Below are positions 28,381 through 38,000 of a stretch of 64,000 nucleotides of DNA, piece after piece; the first letter of the stretch is position 1, and every line of letters starts with the position of its first letter. The position numbers and the translations under genes were made by a program. The stretch is from Blautia argi (lineage in GTDB: Bacteria; Bacillota; Clostridia; Lachnospirales; Lachnospiraceae): the NCBI RefSeq assembly GCF_003287895.1, contig NZ_CP030280.1, forward strand, positions 412,001-476,000, read 5' to 3'. A model generated the notes under the pieces. That model did not search any database and was not told the DNA's origin. It saw nothing but the letters and a program-made list of their open reading frames with translations.

Positions 28381-28411
28381 CAAAGGCTGGGTCATTCGTC
28401 CCAGCCTTCAT
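28381..28411 (-). terminator. Terminator of the hicB-like gene
   Basis: Read on the minus strand, AGGCTGGG and CCCAGCCT pair and are followed by TTGCTTTT. The stem overlaps the last codons of the gene. Confidence 0.7.
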
Positions 28412-28670
28412 AGAATCGGATATTTACGGAAATATTCCGTACCACATCTCCGTCCTGCAAATCCATATCACTTTCATCTGACACGGAAGGAAGATTGCAG
28501 TCTTCTTCCGAAAGCTCCAGGCTCAGCCAGTTATAAGCAGCCTCGTTGGCATTGTCTACTGCGTCTTCCAGGGTGTCGCCTTTTGCATAGCAGCATTCCA
28601 GGTCAGGGAAATGCCCCTCATATGTTCCGTCTTCTGTTTTGCGGAAAACCGCAGGATATATAAATTTCAT
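28392..28670 (-). CDS. Solitary HicB-like antitoxin-fold protein
   Basis: A 92-residue protein. It opens with the HicB partial RNase-H fold: FIYPAVFRKTEDGTYEGHFP, then DLECCYAKGDTLEDAVDNA and NEAAYNWLSLELSEE. HicB normally neutralises the mRNA-cutting HicA toxin. Here no HicA-type ORF (about 60 residues with GSHH) lies on either side, and no C-terminal DNA-binding helix is present. It is therefore an orphan, possibly with a role in another network. A GAGGAG site precedes the Met at 28670; the frame open upstream lacks a site. Confidence 0.82.
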   Translation of the reverse strand: MKFIYPAVFRKTEDGTYEGHFPDLECCYAKGDTLEDAVDNANEAAYNWLSLELSEEDCNLPSVSDESDMDLQDGDVVRNISVNIRFYEGWDE

Positions 28671-28761
28671 GAAAAAACTCCTCTCGTTCCTGTTATGAAT
28701 AAATGTAAGATGCTTCTTTAAGGAGTATATAATAAATTTTAGAATGGGACAAGGGAAAATG

Positions 28762-28791
28762 TTTACACAACCCCGCATTTCGTGATAGTAT
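28762..28791 (+). promoter_or_regulatory. Promoter for the methyltransferase gene
   Basis: TTTACA (28762-28767), an 18-base spacer and TAGTAT (28786-28791), about 34 bases ahead of the ATG at 28825. Confidence 0.5.
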
Positions 28792-28824
28792 GAATTGGAA
28801 TTGAAAGTAAAGGAGGAATCCCTT

Positions 28825-29598
28825 ATGGGTTCTTACGAAAGTTTTGCAAGGGTATATGACTTATTTATGGACAATATCCCCTATGACGAATGGTGTGGCT
28901 ATCTCATCGGACTGCTGAAGGAATATAATATAGACGATGGGCTTGTGCTGGAACTGGGCTGCGGCACCGGAAGCGTGACAGAGCGGCTGTCTGCGGCGGG
29001 ATATGACATGATAGGGATAGACAATTCCATGGATATGCTGGAAATTGCCATGGAAAAAAAGGAAGAGAGTGGGAAAGATATCCTCTATCTTCTTCAGGAT
29101 ATGCGGGAGTTTGAGCTTTATGGAACTGTGAAGGCTGTGGTGTCTATTTGCGACAGTATGAATTATATTACAGAAGAGGAAGATCTTTTGGAAGTCTTTC
29201 GTCTTGTGAATAATTATCTGGATCCGAGAGGTATTTTCATTTTTGACATGAATACAAAGTATAAATATGAGGAGATTCTGGGGGAAAATACCATCGCGGA
29301 AAACAGGGAGGACGCCAGCTTTATCTGGGATAATTATTATGATGAGGAAGAGCAGATCAATGAATACGAGTTGGCTCTGTTTATTCCAGAGGAACATAAG
29401 GACGAAGTGCTGTACCGGAAATATGAGGAAGTGCATTATCAGAGAGCCTATGACCTGGAAGTTGTAAAGGGGCTTTTGGAACAGGCGGGAATGGAATTTG
29501 TCACAGTTTATGACGCCTTTACACGGAAGGCTCCGGGGGCAGACAGCCAGAGAGTGTATATTATAGCCAGAGAAAAAGGCAAACACCCGGAAAAATAA
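28825..29598 (+). CDS. Class I SAM-dependent methyltransferase
   Basis: A 257-residue methyltransferase. Motif I VLELGCGTGSVTERL lies near residue 41, followed by the acidic end of strand 2 in IGIDNSMDMLEIA, motif IV CDSMNYI near 113 and post-motif GIFIFDMNT. The N-terminal YESFARVYDLFMDNIPY is a frequent opening in this small-molecule or RNA methyltransferase group. The C-terminal half has a characteristic ENREDASFIWDNYY insert. The substrate is unknown. AAAGGAGGAA precedes the chosen ATG; an upstream start at 28795 would overlap the promoter. Confidence 0.88.
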   Translation: MGSYESFARVYDLFMDNIPYDEWCGYLIGLLKEYNIDDGLVLELGCGTGSVTERLSAAGYDMIGIDNSMDMLEIAMEKKEESGKDILYLLQDMREFELYGTVKAVVSICDSMNYITEEEDLLEVFRLVNNYLDPRGIFIFDMNTKYKYEEILGENTIAENREDASFIWDNYYDEEEQINEYELALFIPEEHKDEVLYRKYEEVHYQRAYDLEVVKGLLEQAGMEFVTVYDAFTRKAPGADSQRVYIIAREKGKHPEK

Positions 29599-29637
29599 AG
29601 AGAACGAAAAAGAAATGAAGAAACAAGGAGATACAAA

Positions 29638-30519
29638 ATGGGAGATTATATAGTAAGAGCAACTGCGGCAAACAGCCAGATTCGTGCGTTTGCGGCAACA
29701 ACAAGAGATTTGGTGGAGTATGCAAGAGCCGCCCATAACACAAGTCCGGTAGCAACAGCAGCCTTGGGACGCCTTTTGACAGGCGGCGCCATGATGGGCG
29801 TTATGATGAAGGGAGAGAAGGACCTTCTGACCTTGCAGGTAAAGGCAGGCGGCCCCTTAAACGGCATGACTGTGACAGCGGATTCCAAAGGAAACGTAAA
29901 GGGCTATGTAGGGAATCCGAATGTGGTGCTTCACGCCAATGACAAAGGGAAACTGGACGTTGCAGGAGCGGTAGGCGTTGGTTTTATGAATGTAATTAAG
30001 GATATGGGATTAAAAGAGCCTTATATGGGACAGACGGTTCTGCAGACCAGTGAAATTGCCGAGGATTTGACCTATTACTTCGCAACCAGCGAGCAGGTTC
30101 CCTCCTCTGTAGGACTGGGGGTTTTAATGGAAAAGGACAACACGGTAAAACAGGCAGGCGGTTTCATTATTCAGCTCATGCCTTTTACAGAGGAGGCGGT
30201 TATCAGCCAGTTGGAGGAAAGCCTGAAAGATATCACTTCCGTAACGGCTCTGCTGGAAGAGGGACACACACCGGAAAGTCTTCTTGAAACCATTTTAAAG
30301 GGCTTTGATGTGGAATTTACAGAAAAAATCCCCACACAGTTTTATTGTAACTGTTCCAAAGAACGGCTAGAAAGAGCCTTAATCAGTATCGGAAAAAAAG
30401 ACATTCAGGAAATGATTGACGATGGAGAAAGCATTGAGATGAACTGTCATTTCTGTAATAAGAATTATAACTTTACCGTGGAAGAACTGAAAAAAATTCT
30501 GAAGGAATGTAAACGATAA
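29638..30519 (+). CDS. hslO: Hsp33 redox-regulated chaperone
   Basis: A 293-residue cytoplasmic holdase that becomes active on oxidation. The N-terminal substrate-binding domain spans about 1-230. The redox switch is the C-terminal zinc site CNC (about 238-240) and CHFC (about 271-274), whose four Cys form disulfides under oxidative heat stress. Length and motif match the family. It follows the methyltransferase gene with an AAGGAG site and precedes nadE, probably on the same transcript. Confidence 0.96.
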   Translation: MGDYIVRATAANSQIRAFAATTRDLVEYARAAHNTSPVATAALGRLLTGGAMMGVMMKGEKDLLTLQVKAGGPLNGMTVTADSKGNVKGYVGNPNVVLHANDKGKLDVAGAVGVGFMNVIKDMGLKEPYMGQTVLQTSEIAEDLTYYFATSEQVPSSVGLGVLMEKDNTVKQAGGFIIQLMPFTEEAVISQLEESLKDITSVTALLEEGHTPESLLETILKGFDVEFTEKIPTQFYCNCSKERLERALISIGKKDIQEMIDDGESIEMNCHFCNKNYNFTVEELKKILKECKR

Positions 30520-30562
30520 CAGGTAAAAGAGGCAAGGAAAAGCAGGAAAGGTTTGGTGCAAA

Positions 30563-32473
30563 ATGAAAGACGGATTCATAAAAGTGGCAGCCGCAACACC
30601 GGATATTCAGGTGGCAGACTGTGTGCATAACACCGGAGAAATTATAAAAAAGGCAAAAGAGATGAGCGAACAGGGCGCAGGGATTATGGTGTTCCCGGAG
30701 CTTTGTATTACGGGCTATACCTGTCAGGATTTATTTTATGAGGATACGCTTCTGACTGCGGCAAGGGAAGGGCTTTTAAGGGCAGCAGAGGAGTTAAAGG
30801 ACGTTCCGGGGCTGATTTTTGTAGGGCTTCCTCTGGAGGTTCGGGGAAAGCTTTATAATACGGCAGCTGTGCTGAATAACGGTGAGCTTCTGGGAATTGT
30901 GCCAAAGCAGTATCTGCCAAATTACGGGGAGTTTTATGAAGCCCGTCATTTTGTTCCGGGAGGGGACAATGTGGATTATATTTCCATAGGAGATGTTCAG
31001 GTACCATTTGGAACCAGACTTTTGTTTACCTGTGAGGATTTGCCGGGACTTACCGTAGCGGCGGAAATCTGCGAAGATTTGTGGGCAGCCTGCCCGCCAA
31101 GCGTAGAACATGCCATAGCAGGCGCCAATGTGATTGTGAATCTGTCTGCCAGTGATGAAACAGCGGGAAAAACAGAATACCGCAGAAATCTGGTAAAGGG
31201 ACAGTCTGCAAGGCTTTTGTGCGGATATATCTATGCCACAGCCGGAAACGGGGAGTCCACCCAGGATTTGGTTTTCGGAGGACAGAATTTAATCTGCGAG
31301 GACGGAAGAATTCTTTCCGAAGCGCCTTTGTTTGAAAACAAGACCATTTATGGGGTTCTGGATATTCAGAAGCTGAGAGGGGAGAGAAGACGGATTTCTA
31401 CATGGAAACCGGAGATGAGCGATTCTTATCTTAGGATTCCTTTCCGCCTTCCCAAAAAGGAAACAGGGCTTACAGGCTGCTTTTCTCAGAATCCCTTTGT
31501 GCCTGAGAACCCGGAGGAAAGAGCGAGCCGATTCCGGGAGATTTTAGACATTCAGGCAATGGGACTGAAAAAGCGATTGGAGCATACTCACTGTAAGACA
31601 GCAGTGCTGGGAATTTCAGGAGGACTGGATTCTACCCTTGCTCTTTTGGTAACAGCCAGAGCCATGGATTTTATGGGAATGGACAGAAAGCAGATTGTGG
31701 CAGTTACCATGCCTTGCTTCGGAACCACGGACAGAACCTATACCAATGCCTGTGAGCTGACCAGACGCCTCGGGGCAGAGCTTTTAGAAGTGGATATTAA
31801 AAAAGCAGTGCTGCAGCACTTTGAAGATATTGGACAAGACCCCTCCGTGCATGACGTCACTTATGAAAATGCACAGGCAAGAGAGCGTACCCAGGTGATT
31901 ATGGATATTGCCAATCAGCGTGGCGGTATGGTCATCGGAACCGGGGATTTGTCGGAACTGGCGCTTGGCTGGGCAACCTACAATGGCGACCATATGTCCA
32001 TGTATGGGGTGAACGGTTCTGTGCCCAAAACCCTGGTGCGCTACCTGGTGCGTTATTATGCGGAAACCTGTGGGGAAAAGGAACTGGGGGAAATCCTTAT
32101 GGACGTGTTGGATACCCCGGTAAGCCCGGAGCTTCTGCCTCCTGAGGACGGAGTGATTTCTCAGAAAACAGAGGATTTGGTAGGGCCGTATGAGCTGCAC
32201 GACTTTTTCCTTTATTATATCCTGCGGTTCCATTTTTCACCTTCTAAGATTTATCGTATGGCAAAGGCAGCCTTTAAAGGTGCGTATGATGAAGAAACCA
32301 TTTTAAAATGGCTGAAAAAGTTTTACTGGAGATTTTTCTCGCAGCAGTTTAAGCGTTCCTGTCTTCCGGACGGACCAAAGGTGGGCAGCGTGGCAGTTTC
32401 ACCGAGAGGGGATTTGCGTATGCCAAGCGATGCCTGTGTAAAGGTCTGGATTGATGAGATAGAAAATCTGTAG
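30563..32473 (+). CDS. nadE: Glutamine-dependent NAD+ synthase
   Basis: A 636-residue two-domain enzyme making NAD from deamido-NAD, ATP and glutamine. The N-terminal nitrilase-type glutaminase (about 1-300) shows FPELCITGYTCQD with the catalytic Glu, PKQYLPNYGEFYE with the Lys, and AAEICEDLWAACPP with the Cys nucleophile. Ammonia passes to the C-terminal synthetase, whose ATP loop is LGISGGLDSTLAL near 351, followed by GTGDLSELALGW. The ATG at 30563 has a weak AAAGG site. It lies between hslO and a Gfo/Idh gene. Confidence 0.96.
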   Translation: MKDGFIKVAAATPDIQVADCVHNTGEIIKKAKEMSEQGAGIMVFPELCITGYTCQDLFYEDTLLTAAREGLLRAAEELKDVPGLIFVGLPLEVRGKLYNTAAVLNNGELLGIVPKQYLPNYGEFYEARHFVPGGDNVDYISIGDVQVPFGTRLLFTCEDLPGLTVAAEICEDLWAACPPSVEHAIAGANVIVNLSASDETAGKTEYRRNLVKGQSARLLCGYIYATAGNGESTQDLVFGGQNLICEDGRILSEAPLFENKTIYGVLDIQKLRGERRRISTWKPEMSDSYLRIPFRLPKKETGLTGCFSQNPFVPENPEERASRFREILDIQAMGLKKRLEHTHCKTAVLGISGGLDSTLALLVTARAMDFMGMDRKQIVAVTMPCFGTTDRTYTNACELTRRLGAELLEVDIKKAVLQHFEDIGQDPSVHDVTYENAQARERTQVIMDIANQRGGMVIGTGDLSELALGWATYNGDHMSMYGVNGSVPKTLVRYLVRYYAETCGEKELGEILMDVLDTPVSPELLPPEDGVISQKTEDLVGPYELHDFFLYYILRFHFSPSKIYRMAKAAFKGAYDEETILKWLKKFYWRFFSQQFKRSCLPDGPKVGSVAVSPRGDLRMPSDACVKVWIDEIENL

Positions 32474-32524
32474 TGGTAAAAGGGGGTTAAAAGGCGTTAT
32501 GCCTGAAAGAGAGGTATTTCAACT

Positions 32525-33505
32525 ATGGAAAAACTGAGAGTGGGAATTTTAAGTACTGGAAGTATTGCGGCAACGATGGCAAAAACCATTGAGCAGATGC
32601 AGGAAGCAGAGGTTTGTGCCGTTGCATCGCGAAATCAGGAGAAGGCAGAGCAGTTTGCACAGAGATTCCGTATTCCCAGAGCATACGGTTCTTATGGAGA
32701 ACTGGCAAAGGACGAATCCATTGATGTGGTGTATGTGGCAACGCCCATGTCCGAACATTACGAAAATGTAAAACTGCTTCTTGAAAACGGCAGAAATGTG
32801 CTTTGCGAAAAGTCCTTCGCCTTAAATGAAAAACAGGCAGAGGAAATGCTGAGGCTGGCGAAGGAAAAGAACCTGCTTCTGACAGAAGCAATCTGGGTGC
32901 GGTACATGCCCATGTGGAAAACCCTGCGTCAGGTGCTGGATTCCGGGATTATCGGCGAGCCTATGACCGTTACGGCAAATCTTTGCTATCTTATAGACCA
33001 GGTACCGCGGCTTATGGAATTGAGCCTTGGGGGAGGCGCGCTTTTGGACGTGGGCGTTTACGTACTGAATTTTGCTTCTCTGGTGTTTGGCGATGATATT
33101 CAGGATATTACCACAACTGCAATTATGACGGAGGGCGGCGTGGACGCACAAAACAGCATAACCTTTAGCTATCCCGGCGGAAAAATGGCAGTGCTCAACA
33201 GTTCTCTTCGGGTGCTTTCTGACCGGAAGGGTGTGATTTACGGCACAAAGGGATATGCAATTGTGGAAAATATTAATAATTTTGAGTCCATTGCCGTATA
33301 CAATCAGGACAGAGAGCAGATAGCTTTTTATGAGCAGCCCACTCAGATTTCCGGTTATGAATATGAGGTTCTGGTATGTAAGGAAGCATTGGAAAAAGGT
33401 TGGAAGGAATGCCCGGATATGCCCCATGAGGAAACCCTTCAGATTATGAGACAGATGGATAAAATCCGGGAAAAATGGGGTATGAAATACCCCCGGGAAG
33501 TGTAA
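32525..33505 (+). CDS. Gfo/Idh/MocA family oxidoreductase
   Basis: A 326-residue NAD(P)-dependent oxidoreductase. The N-terminal Rossmann fold reads GILSTGSIAATMAKT (residues 6-20). YVATPMSEHYENVKLLLENG and the family Lys motif CEKSFALNEKQAEEM (about 97) follow, and the C-terminal beta-sheet domain holds GGGALLDVGVYVLNF with the catalytic-region Asp. It resembles the trans-dihydrobenzenediol/xylose dehydrogenase subgroup. The substrate is unknown, and no sugar transporter is adjacent. A strong terminator follows. Confidence 0.92.
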   Translation: MEKLRVGILSTGSIAATMAKTIEQMQEAEVCAVASRNQEKAEQFAQRFRIPRAYGSYGELAKDESIDVVYVATPMSEHYENVKLLLENGRNVLCEKSFALNEKQAEEMLRLAKEKNLLLTEAIWVRYMPMWKTLRQVLDSGIIGEPMTVTANLCYLIDQVPRLMELSLGGGALLDVGVYVLNFASLVFGDDIQDITTTAIMTEGGVDAQNSITFSYPGGKMAVLNSSLRVLSDRKGVIYGTKGYAIVENINNFESIAVYNQDREQIAFYEQPTQISGYEYEVLVCKEALEKGWKECPDMPHEETLQIMRQMDKIREKWGMKYPREV

Positions 33506-33528
33506 GGCGGAATAAAAATACAGAAAAT

Positions 33529-33590
33529 AAAAAAGGGCTGCTCCGCGAAGCACAGAGATTATCTTAAGGCTTCGTGGAACAGCTTTTTTG
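33529..33590. terminator. Bidirectional intrinsic terminator
   Basis: GGGCTGCTCCGCGAAGC on the left pairs with GCTTCGTGGAACAGC (33569-33583). It is flanked by six or more A on the left and T7 on the right, between convergent genes. Confidence 0.85.
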
Positions 33591-33602
33591 ATGCAGCGTT
33601 TT

Positions 33603-34035
33603 TTATTTCCGCGCTTTGTCAAGCGCCTTTTCAATGGCGTCTAAAAGCATCATAGAGGTGTATTTGTTTTCCTCTGTGTAAGTAATATGTTCCGTGGACT
33701 GGGTTTCACAAATCTGGTCAGAAAGCGCGTCCAGGGCGGGCTGCATCAGGGGATACATGGCAGTCGTGGTTTCGCTTAGGTTTACAAGAGAAATGGAGTT
33801 GATATGGTTTTCGTCCACAGTCACCTCTACATCAAAGGTATTGTCATTTAAAGTAATGGGACTTGCATACACACCGGCGTGATACACAGCTTCGGCACTG
33901 GCCGTATCCGTGCCTTTGTTTTTTCCGAACATCAGAAAGAGTACCACAGCCAGTACAATAGCCAGTACCACAAAAAATACCCGTATAAATGACTTCCTTC
34001 ATATGTAATACAACAATTTTGGTTTTTGAGCTCAT
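33603..34035 (-). CDS. Membrane-anchored FMN-binding-like small protein, interrupted by a one-base shift
   Basis: The start MSSKTKIVVLHMKEVIYTGIF (with GGAGGTG site) is in one frame; the rest (VVLAIVLAVVLFLMFGKNKG onward) is in another. Removing one base from the A6 run at 33972-33977 joins them into a 143-residue protein. It has one N-terminal membrane helix (about 17-36) and an extracytoplasmic domain with VYHAGVYASPITLNDNTFDV, VTVDENHINSISLV and a C-terminal SMMLLDAIEKALDKA. The pattern recalls FMN_bind-type domains, but the flavinylation Ser/Thr motif is unclear. The shift is probably a sequence error. Confidence 0.7.
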
Positions 34036-34155
34036 GGCTGCACCTCCTGCATTCCTTTTTATAACATATTACAGAAGGAAAAGAAATATTCCTGATACAG
34101 TGAAAAATAAGTTTCCGGATCCACATGGCAAATTCTTCTGATTTCTAATCACGGA

Positions 34156-34184
34156 TTGGCATTTAAAAAGGGGTATGCTATTAT
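34156..34184 (+). promoter_or_regulatory. Promoter for the HAD phosphatase gene
   Basis: TTGGCA (34156-34161), a 17-base spacer and TATTAT (34179-34184), 35 bases ahead of the ATG at 34220. Confidence 0.55.
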
Positions 34185-34219
34185 GGAAAGTAAGAAAAAG
34201 AAAACAGGAGAACACGAAG

Positions 34220-35027
34220 ATGAGTTATAAATTATTAGTTTTAGATATAGATGGAACCGTAACAAACGCAAAGAAGGAAGTTACAGAAAAGACAAGACAG
34301 GCCATTATTCATTTGCAGGAGAGAGGGATTCCGGTTGCTATTGCTTCCGGCAGACCTTCTCAAGGTGTGCAGAAGGTGGCAAAAACACTGGAGTTGGATC
34401 GCTTTGGAAGTTATATTATGCCTTTTAACGGTGCCCGGATTTTGAACTTTAAGACAGGGGAATGTGTGTATGAGAAAACCCTTCCCCTTCATCTGCCTGC
34501 AAGACTGTGGAGGGACGCGCTGGATAATGGAATTGGCATTATTACTTATCAGAATGATGAGATTCTTTCCGGAACAGAGCCGGATAAATATATGACAATC
34601 GAGGCAGATATCAACCAGCTTCCCATTGTGCATAAAAAAGGATTTCGGGACTTATGTAAACTTTCCGGTAAATAAATGCCTGATGACGGGAGAACCTCAG
34701 GATTTGGAAGCCCTGGAACCTTTGCTGGCGCAGAAATACTGCCATGAAGCCCAGGTTTTCCGTTCAGAGCCGTATTTTCTGGAAATTACTCCGAAAAATG
34801 TGGATAAGGCGTATTGTCTCCGGCATCTTCTGGAGATTCTGGGAATCAAAAGAGAAGAAATGGTGTGCTGCGGCGATGGATTTAATGATGTGTCCATGAT
34901 TCAGTACGCAGGTCTGGGCGTGGCAATGGCAAATGCCCAGGAGAGAGTAAAGGAAGTGGCAGATTACATTACCCGGTGTGACAATGACCATGACGGCATT
35001 GCCGAGGTAATTGAGAAATTTTTCTGA
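34220..35027 (+). CDS. Cof-type HAD-IIB phosphatase, interrupted by a one-base shift
   Basis: Two overlapping frames encode one Cof-like hydrolase. The first part (34220-34675) has LDIDGTV with nucleophile and acid Asp (residues 9 and 11) and IASGRPSQG (motif II). The second (to 35027) has the motif III/IV stretch CCGDGFNDVSMIQYAGLGVA. Deleting one A from the A6 run at 34634-34639 restores a 268-residue protein of normal family length, reading IVHKKDFGTYVNFP across the joint. Such enzymes dephosphorylate sugar phosphates or flavin mononucleotide. The start is chosen by AGGAG. A sequencing error is more likely than a true pseudogene. Confidence 0.85.
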
Positions 35028-35046
35028 TTTCCGAAAGGAGGAGCAA

Positions 35047-38000
35047 ATGGCGCTACAGTTTATCTTCGGACCCTCCGGTTCGGGGAAATCCCATTATATT
35101 TACAGCAAAATCATACAGGAATCCATGGAGCATCCCAAAAGACAGTATCTGGTGCTGGTTCCTGAGCAGTTTACCATGCAGACCCAGAAGGAGCTGGTGG
35201 AAATGCACCCCCAAAAGGGTATTATGAATATTGACGTTTTAAGCTTTGAGCGTCTGGCTTTCCGCGTTCTGGAAGAGGTGGGAGAAAACCAGAGAGAGCT
35301 TTTGGAGGAAACCGGGAAAAGTATGGTACTGCGTCGGGTTGCCCAGGAGAAGAGAAGGGAATTAAAGGTTCTGGGGAGCAAAATGGAAAAGCAGGGCTAT
35401 GTGTCCCAGATGAAAAGTATGGTATCAGAGCTGCGGCAGTACGAAATCGGAGCTTCAGATTTGGAGGAACTTTTGGAGGACTTGCAGGACCGCCCGGAAT
35501 TATACTACAAATTAAAGGACATGCAGGTTTTATATAAGGGCTTTTTTGACTATCTGGAAGGGAATTTTATTACCCAGGAAGAGGTTCTGGACGTACTTGG
35601 CCGTGTGGCGGAAAAATCCCGGAAGTTAAAGGACAGTGTAGTAGTTCTGGACGGCTATACCGGTTTTACACCTATACAGCAGCAGCTTTTGGAAAAGCTT
35701 CTGCAAATCTCCAGCCAGGTCTATGTCACAGTTACCATGGGAACAGGGGAAGACCCTTATCAGCCGGGTAGCCCTCATCAGTTGTTTTATTTGAGTAAAC
35801 AGACAGTGGGGAGATTATGCAGGCTTGCACAGGAGCATGGAATATATTGGGACGAGCAGTGGCTGCCCCTGAAGGGAGAGCCTTATCAGGGAAGGTTTGC
35901 AGAAAGCCGCCCCCTTGATTTTCTGGAGAAGCATCTGTTTCGTTACCCCAGAAAAAGTTATGGTAGAAAACAGCAGACTGTGTATATCCGGGAATCTTTA
36001 AATCCGGCGCAGGAAATGGAAGAAACAGCAGGCATGATTCGCTCTCTGGTACGCACGCAAGGGTACCGTTATCGGGATTTTGCCGTGATTACCGGGGATA
36101 TGGAGGTCTACGCCCCTGCTGCAGCCAGAGCCTTTGAAAAATATCATATTCCCTGCTTTCTTGACCAGAAGCACACGGTCTTTATGAATCCCTTTGTGGA
36201 ATATATCCGGGCTGCTGTGGATCTGGTGGCGGAATCCTTTAGCTATGAGAGCGTTTTCCGGCTTCTCCGGTGCGGGCTTACGGACATTACAGAGGAAGAA
36301 ACAGATCGGCTGGAAAATTATGTGGTTGCCATGGGAATCCGGGGATTTGCAGCCTGGAACCGGGAATGGGTGCGAACCTATCGTGGACAAAGTCCTGAAG
36401 AATGTGTATTACTCAATGAAATTCGTACCCGGCTTGTGGATTTGTGGACACCTTTTTACACAGAAATGCGAAAAAAGGGCGCCAGTATCACAGATTATGC
36501 CAAAGCCCTGTACCAATATATCTGCAGCAGCCATATTCAGGAAAAAATGCGGGGTTATGAGGAAAAATTTCGTGAGGAAGAGAATCTGTCCATGGTAAAG
36601 GAGTACAGCCAGATTTATAAAATTGTTATGGATTTGCTGGATAAGCTGGTGGAAATTCTGGGAGAAAAGCAGGTGCGGCTTCAGGAGTTTAAGGAGATTT
36701 TAGACGCAGGGCTTTTGGAGGCAAAGGTGGGAATCGTACCGCCGACTTCAGACCAGGTGTTAGTGGGGGATATGGAACGAACCCGCTTAAAGGATATTAA
36801 GATGCTGTTTTTTGCAGGAGTCAATGAAGGGAAAATTCCAAAGGAAACTCAGGCAGGAAAACTTCTTTCTGATATGAACCGGGAGGAAATGCAGGAAGCA
36901 TTAGAAAAGCGGGGACTGTCCCTGGCGCCTACGGCAAAGGAAGCGCTGTATACTCAGAAGTTTTATCTGTATCTGAACCTGACAAAGCCCAGTGAGAGAG
37001 TCTATCTTTCCTACAGCCGTTTAAGCAGCAGCGGGGAAGCCCTGTCCCCGTCTTTTCTTATCTCTCAGATAGAGAGTCTGTTTCCAGACGCAAGAGAAGG
37101 GGGACAGACGTTTCTTTACCGGGAAAGTATTTCCGGGGCTTTGGAAAAACTGTCCGGGGAGCTGCACCAGAGCCGGAAGGAATCCCCTGTTTTTGAAGAG
37201 CTGATGAACTGGTTTGGCAGTCAGAAGGAATGGGAGGCAGTGATAAAAGGTCTGATTCACGCAGCCTTTTACGAAAATCCTCAGGACGCCATCAGCAGAG
37301 GGACGGCCCATGCCCTTTACGGCACAGAGTTGGAAAACAGCGCCACCAGACTGGAGCAGTTTGCAAAATGTGCATGCTCACACTTTCTTTCCTATGGTCT
37401 GGCGCTGCGGGAAAGGGTGCGGTATGAGTTCAGTATGGCTGATTTGGGAACCCTTTTGCACAACAGTCTGGATCTGTTTGCCAGAAAGGTTCGTGAGCAG
37501 GGCAGGAAATGGGTGGATTTACAGGACAGCGAGCGCGATGCCCTGGCCGAGGCCTGTGTAGATGAGGTAGTAGAAAAATCCGGGGAAACCATTCTTATGA
37601 GCAGCGCCAGAAACGCCTATACGGTAAATCGGGCAAAGCGTATGGTAAAGCGCAGTGTATGGGCGCTGCAGTGGCAGCTTCGGCAGGGAGAGTTTTATCC
37701 TGCGCTTACAGAGTGGGCATTTGGCCCGGCAGATAAAATAGACAGTCTTCATTTTTCCCTGGGAGAGGGAGAGGAGCTGCAGCTTCGCGGCCGTATTGAC
37801 CGTGTGGACGTGTGCAGGGGCGAGGACAATCAGCTTTACGTCAAGGTGATTGACTATAAATCCGGGGCGACAAAGCTGGATTTATTAAAGGTCTACTATG
37901 GTCTGCAGCTTCAGCTTGCCTTGTATCTGGGCGCTGCCATGGAGCTGGAAGAGAAACGCTTTCCGAAAAATCAGGTAAGGCCTGCCGGTATTTTTTATTA

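Noticed and set aside
28671..28824. A hidden hicA gene beside the HicB-like gene
   Set aside because: Neither strand has a 50-70 codon frame with the HicA His motif; the interval holds ribosome sites and a promoter only.
25744..29736. Long antisense frames over addB, the methyltransferase gene and others (for example 28861-29736 minus, 37841-38647 minus)
   Set aside because: They lie opposite firmly identified genes, lack ribosome sites and have composition expected of shadows of codon usage.
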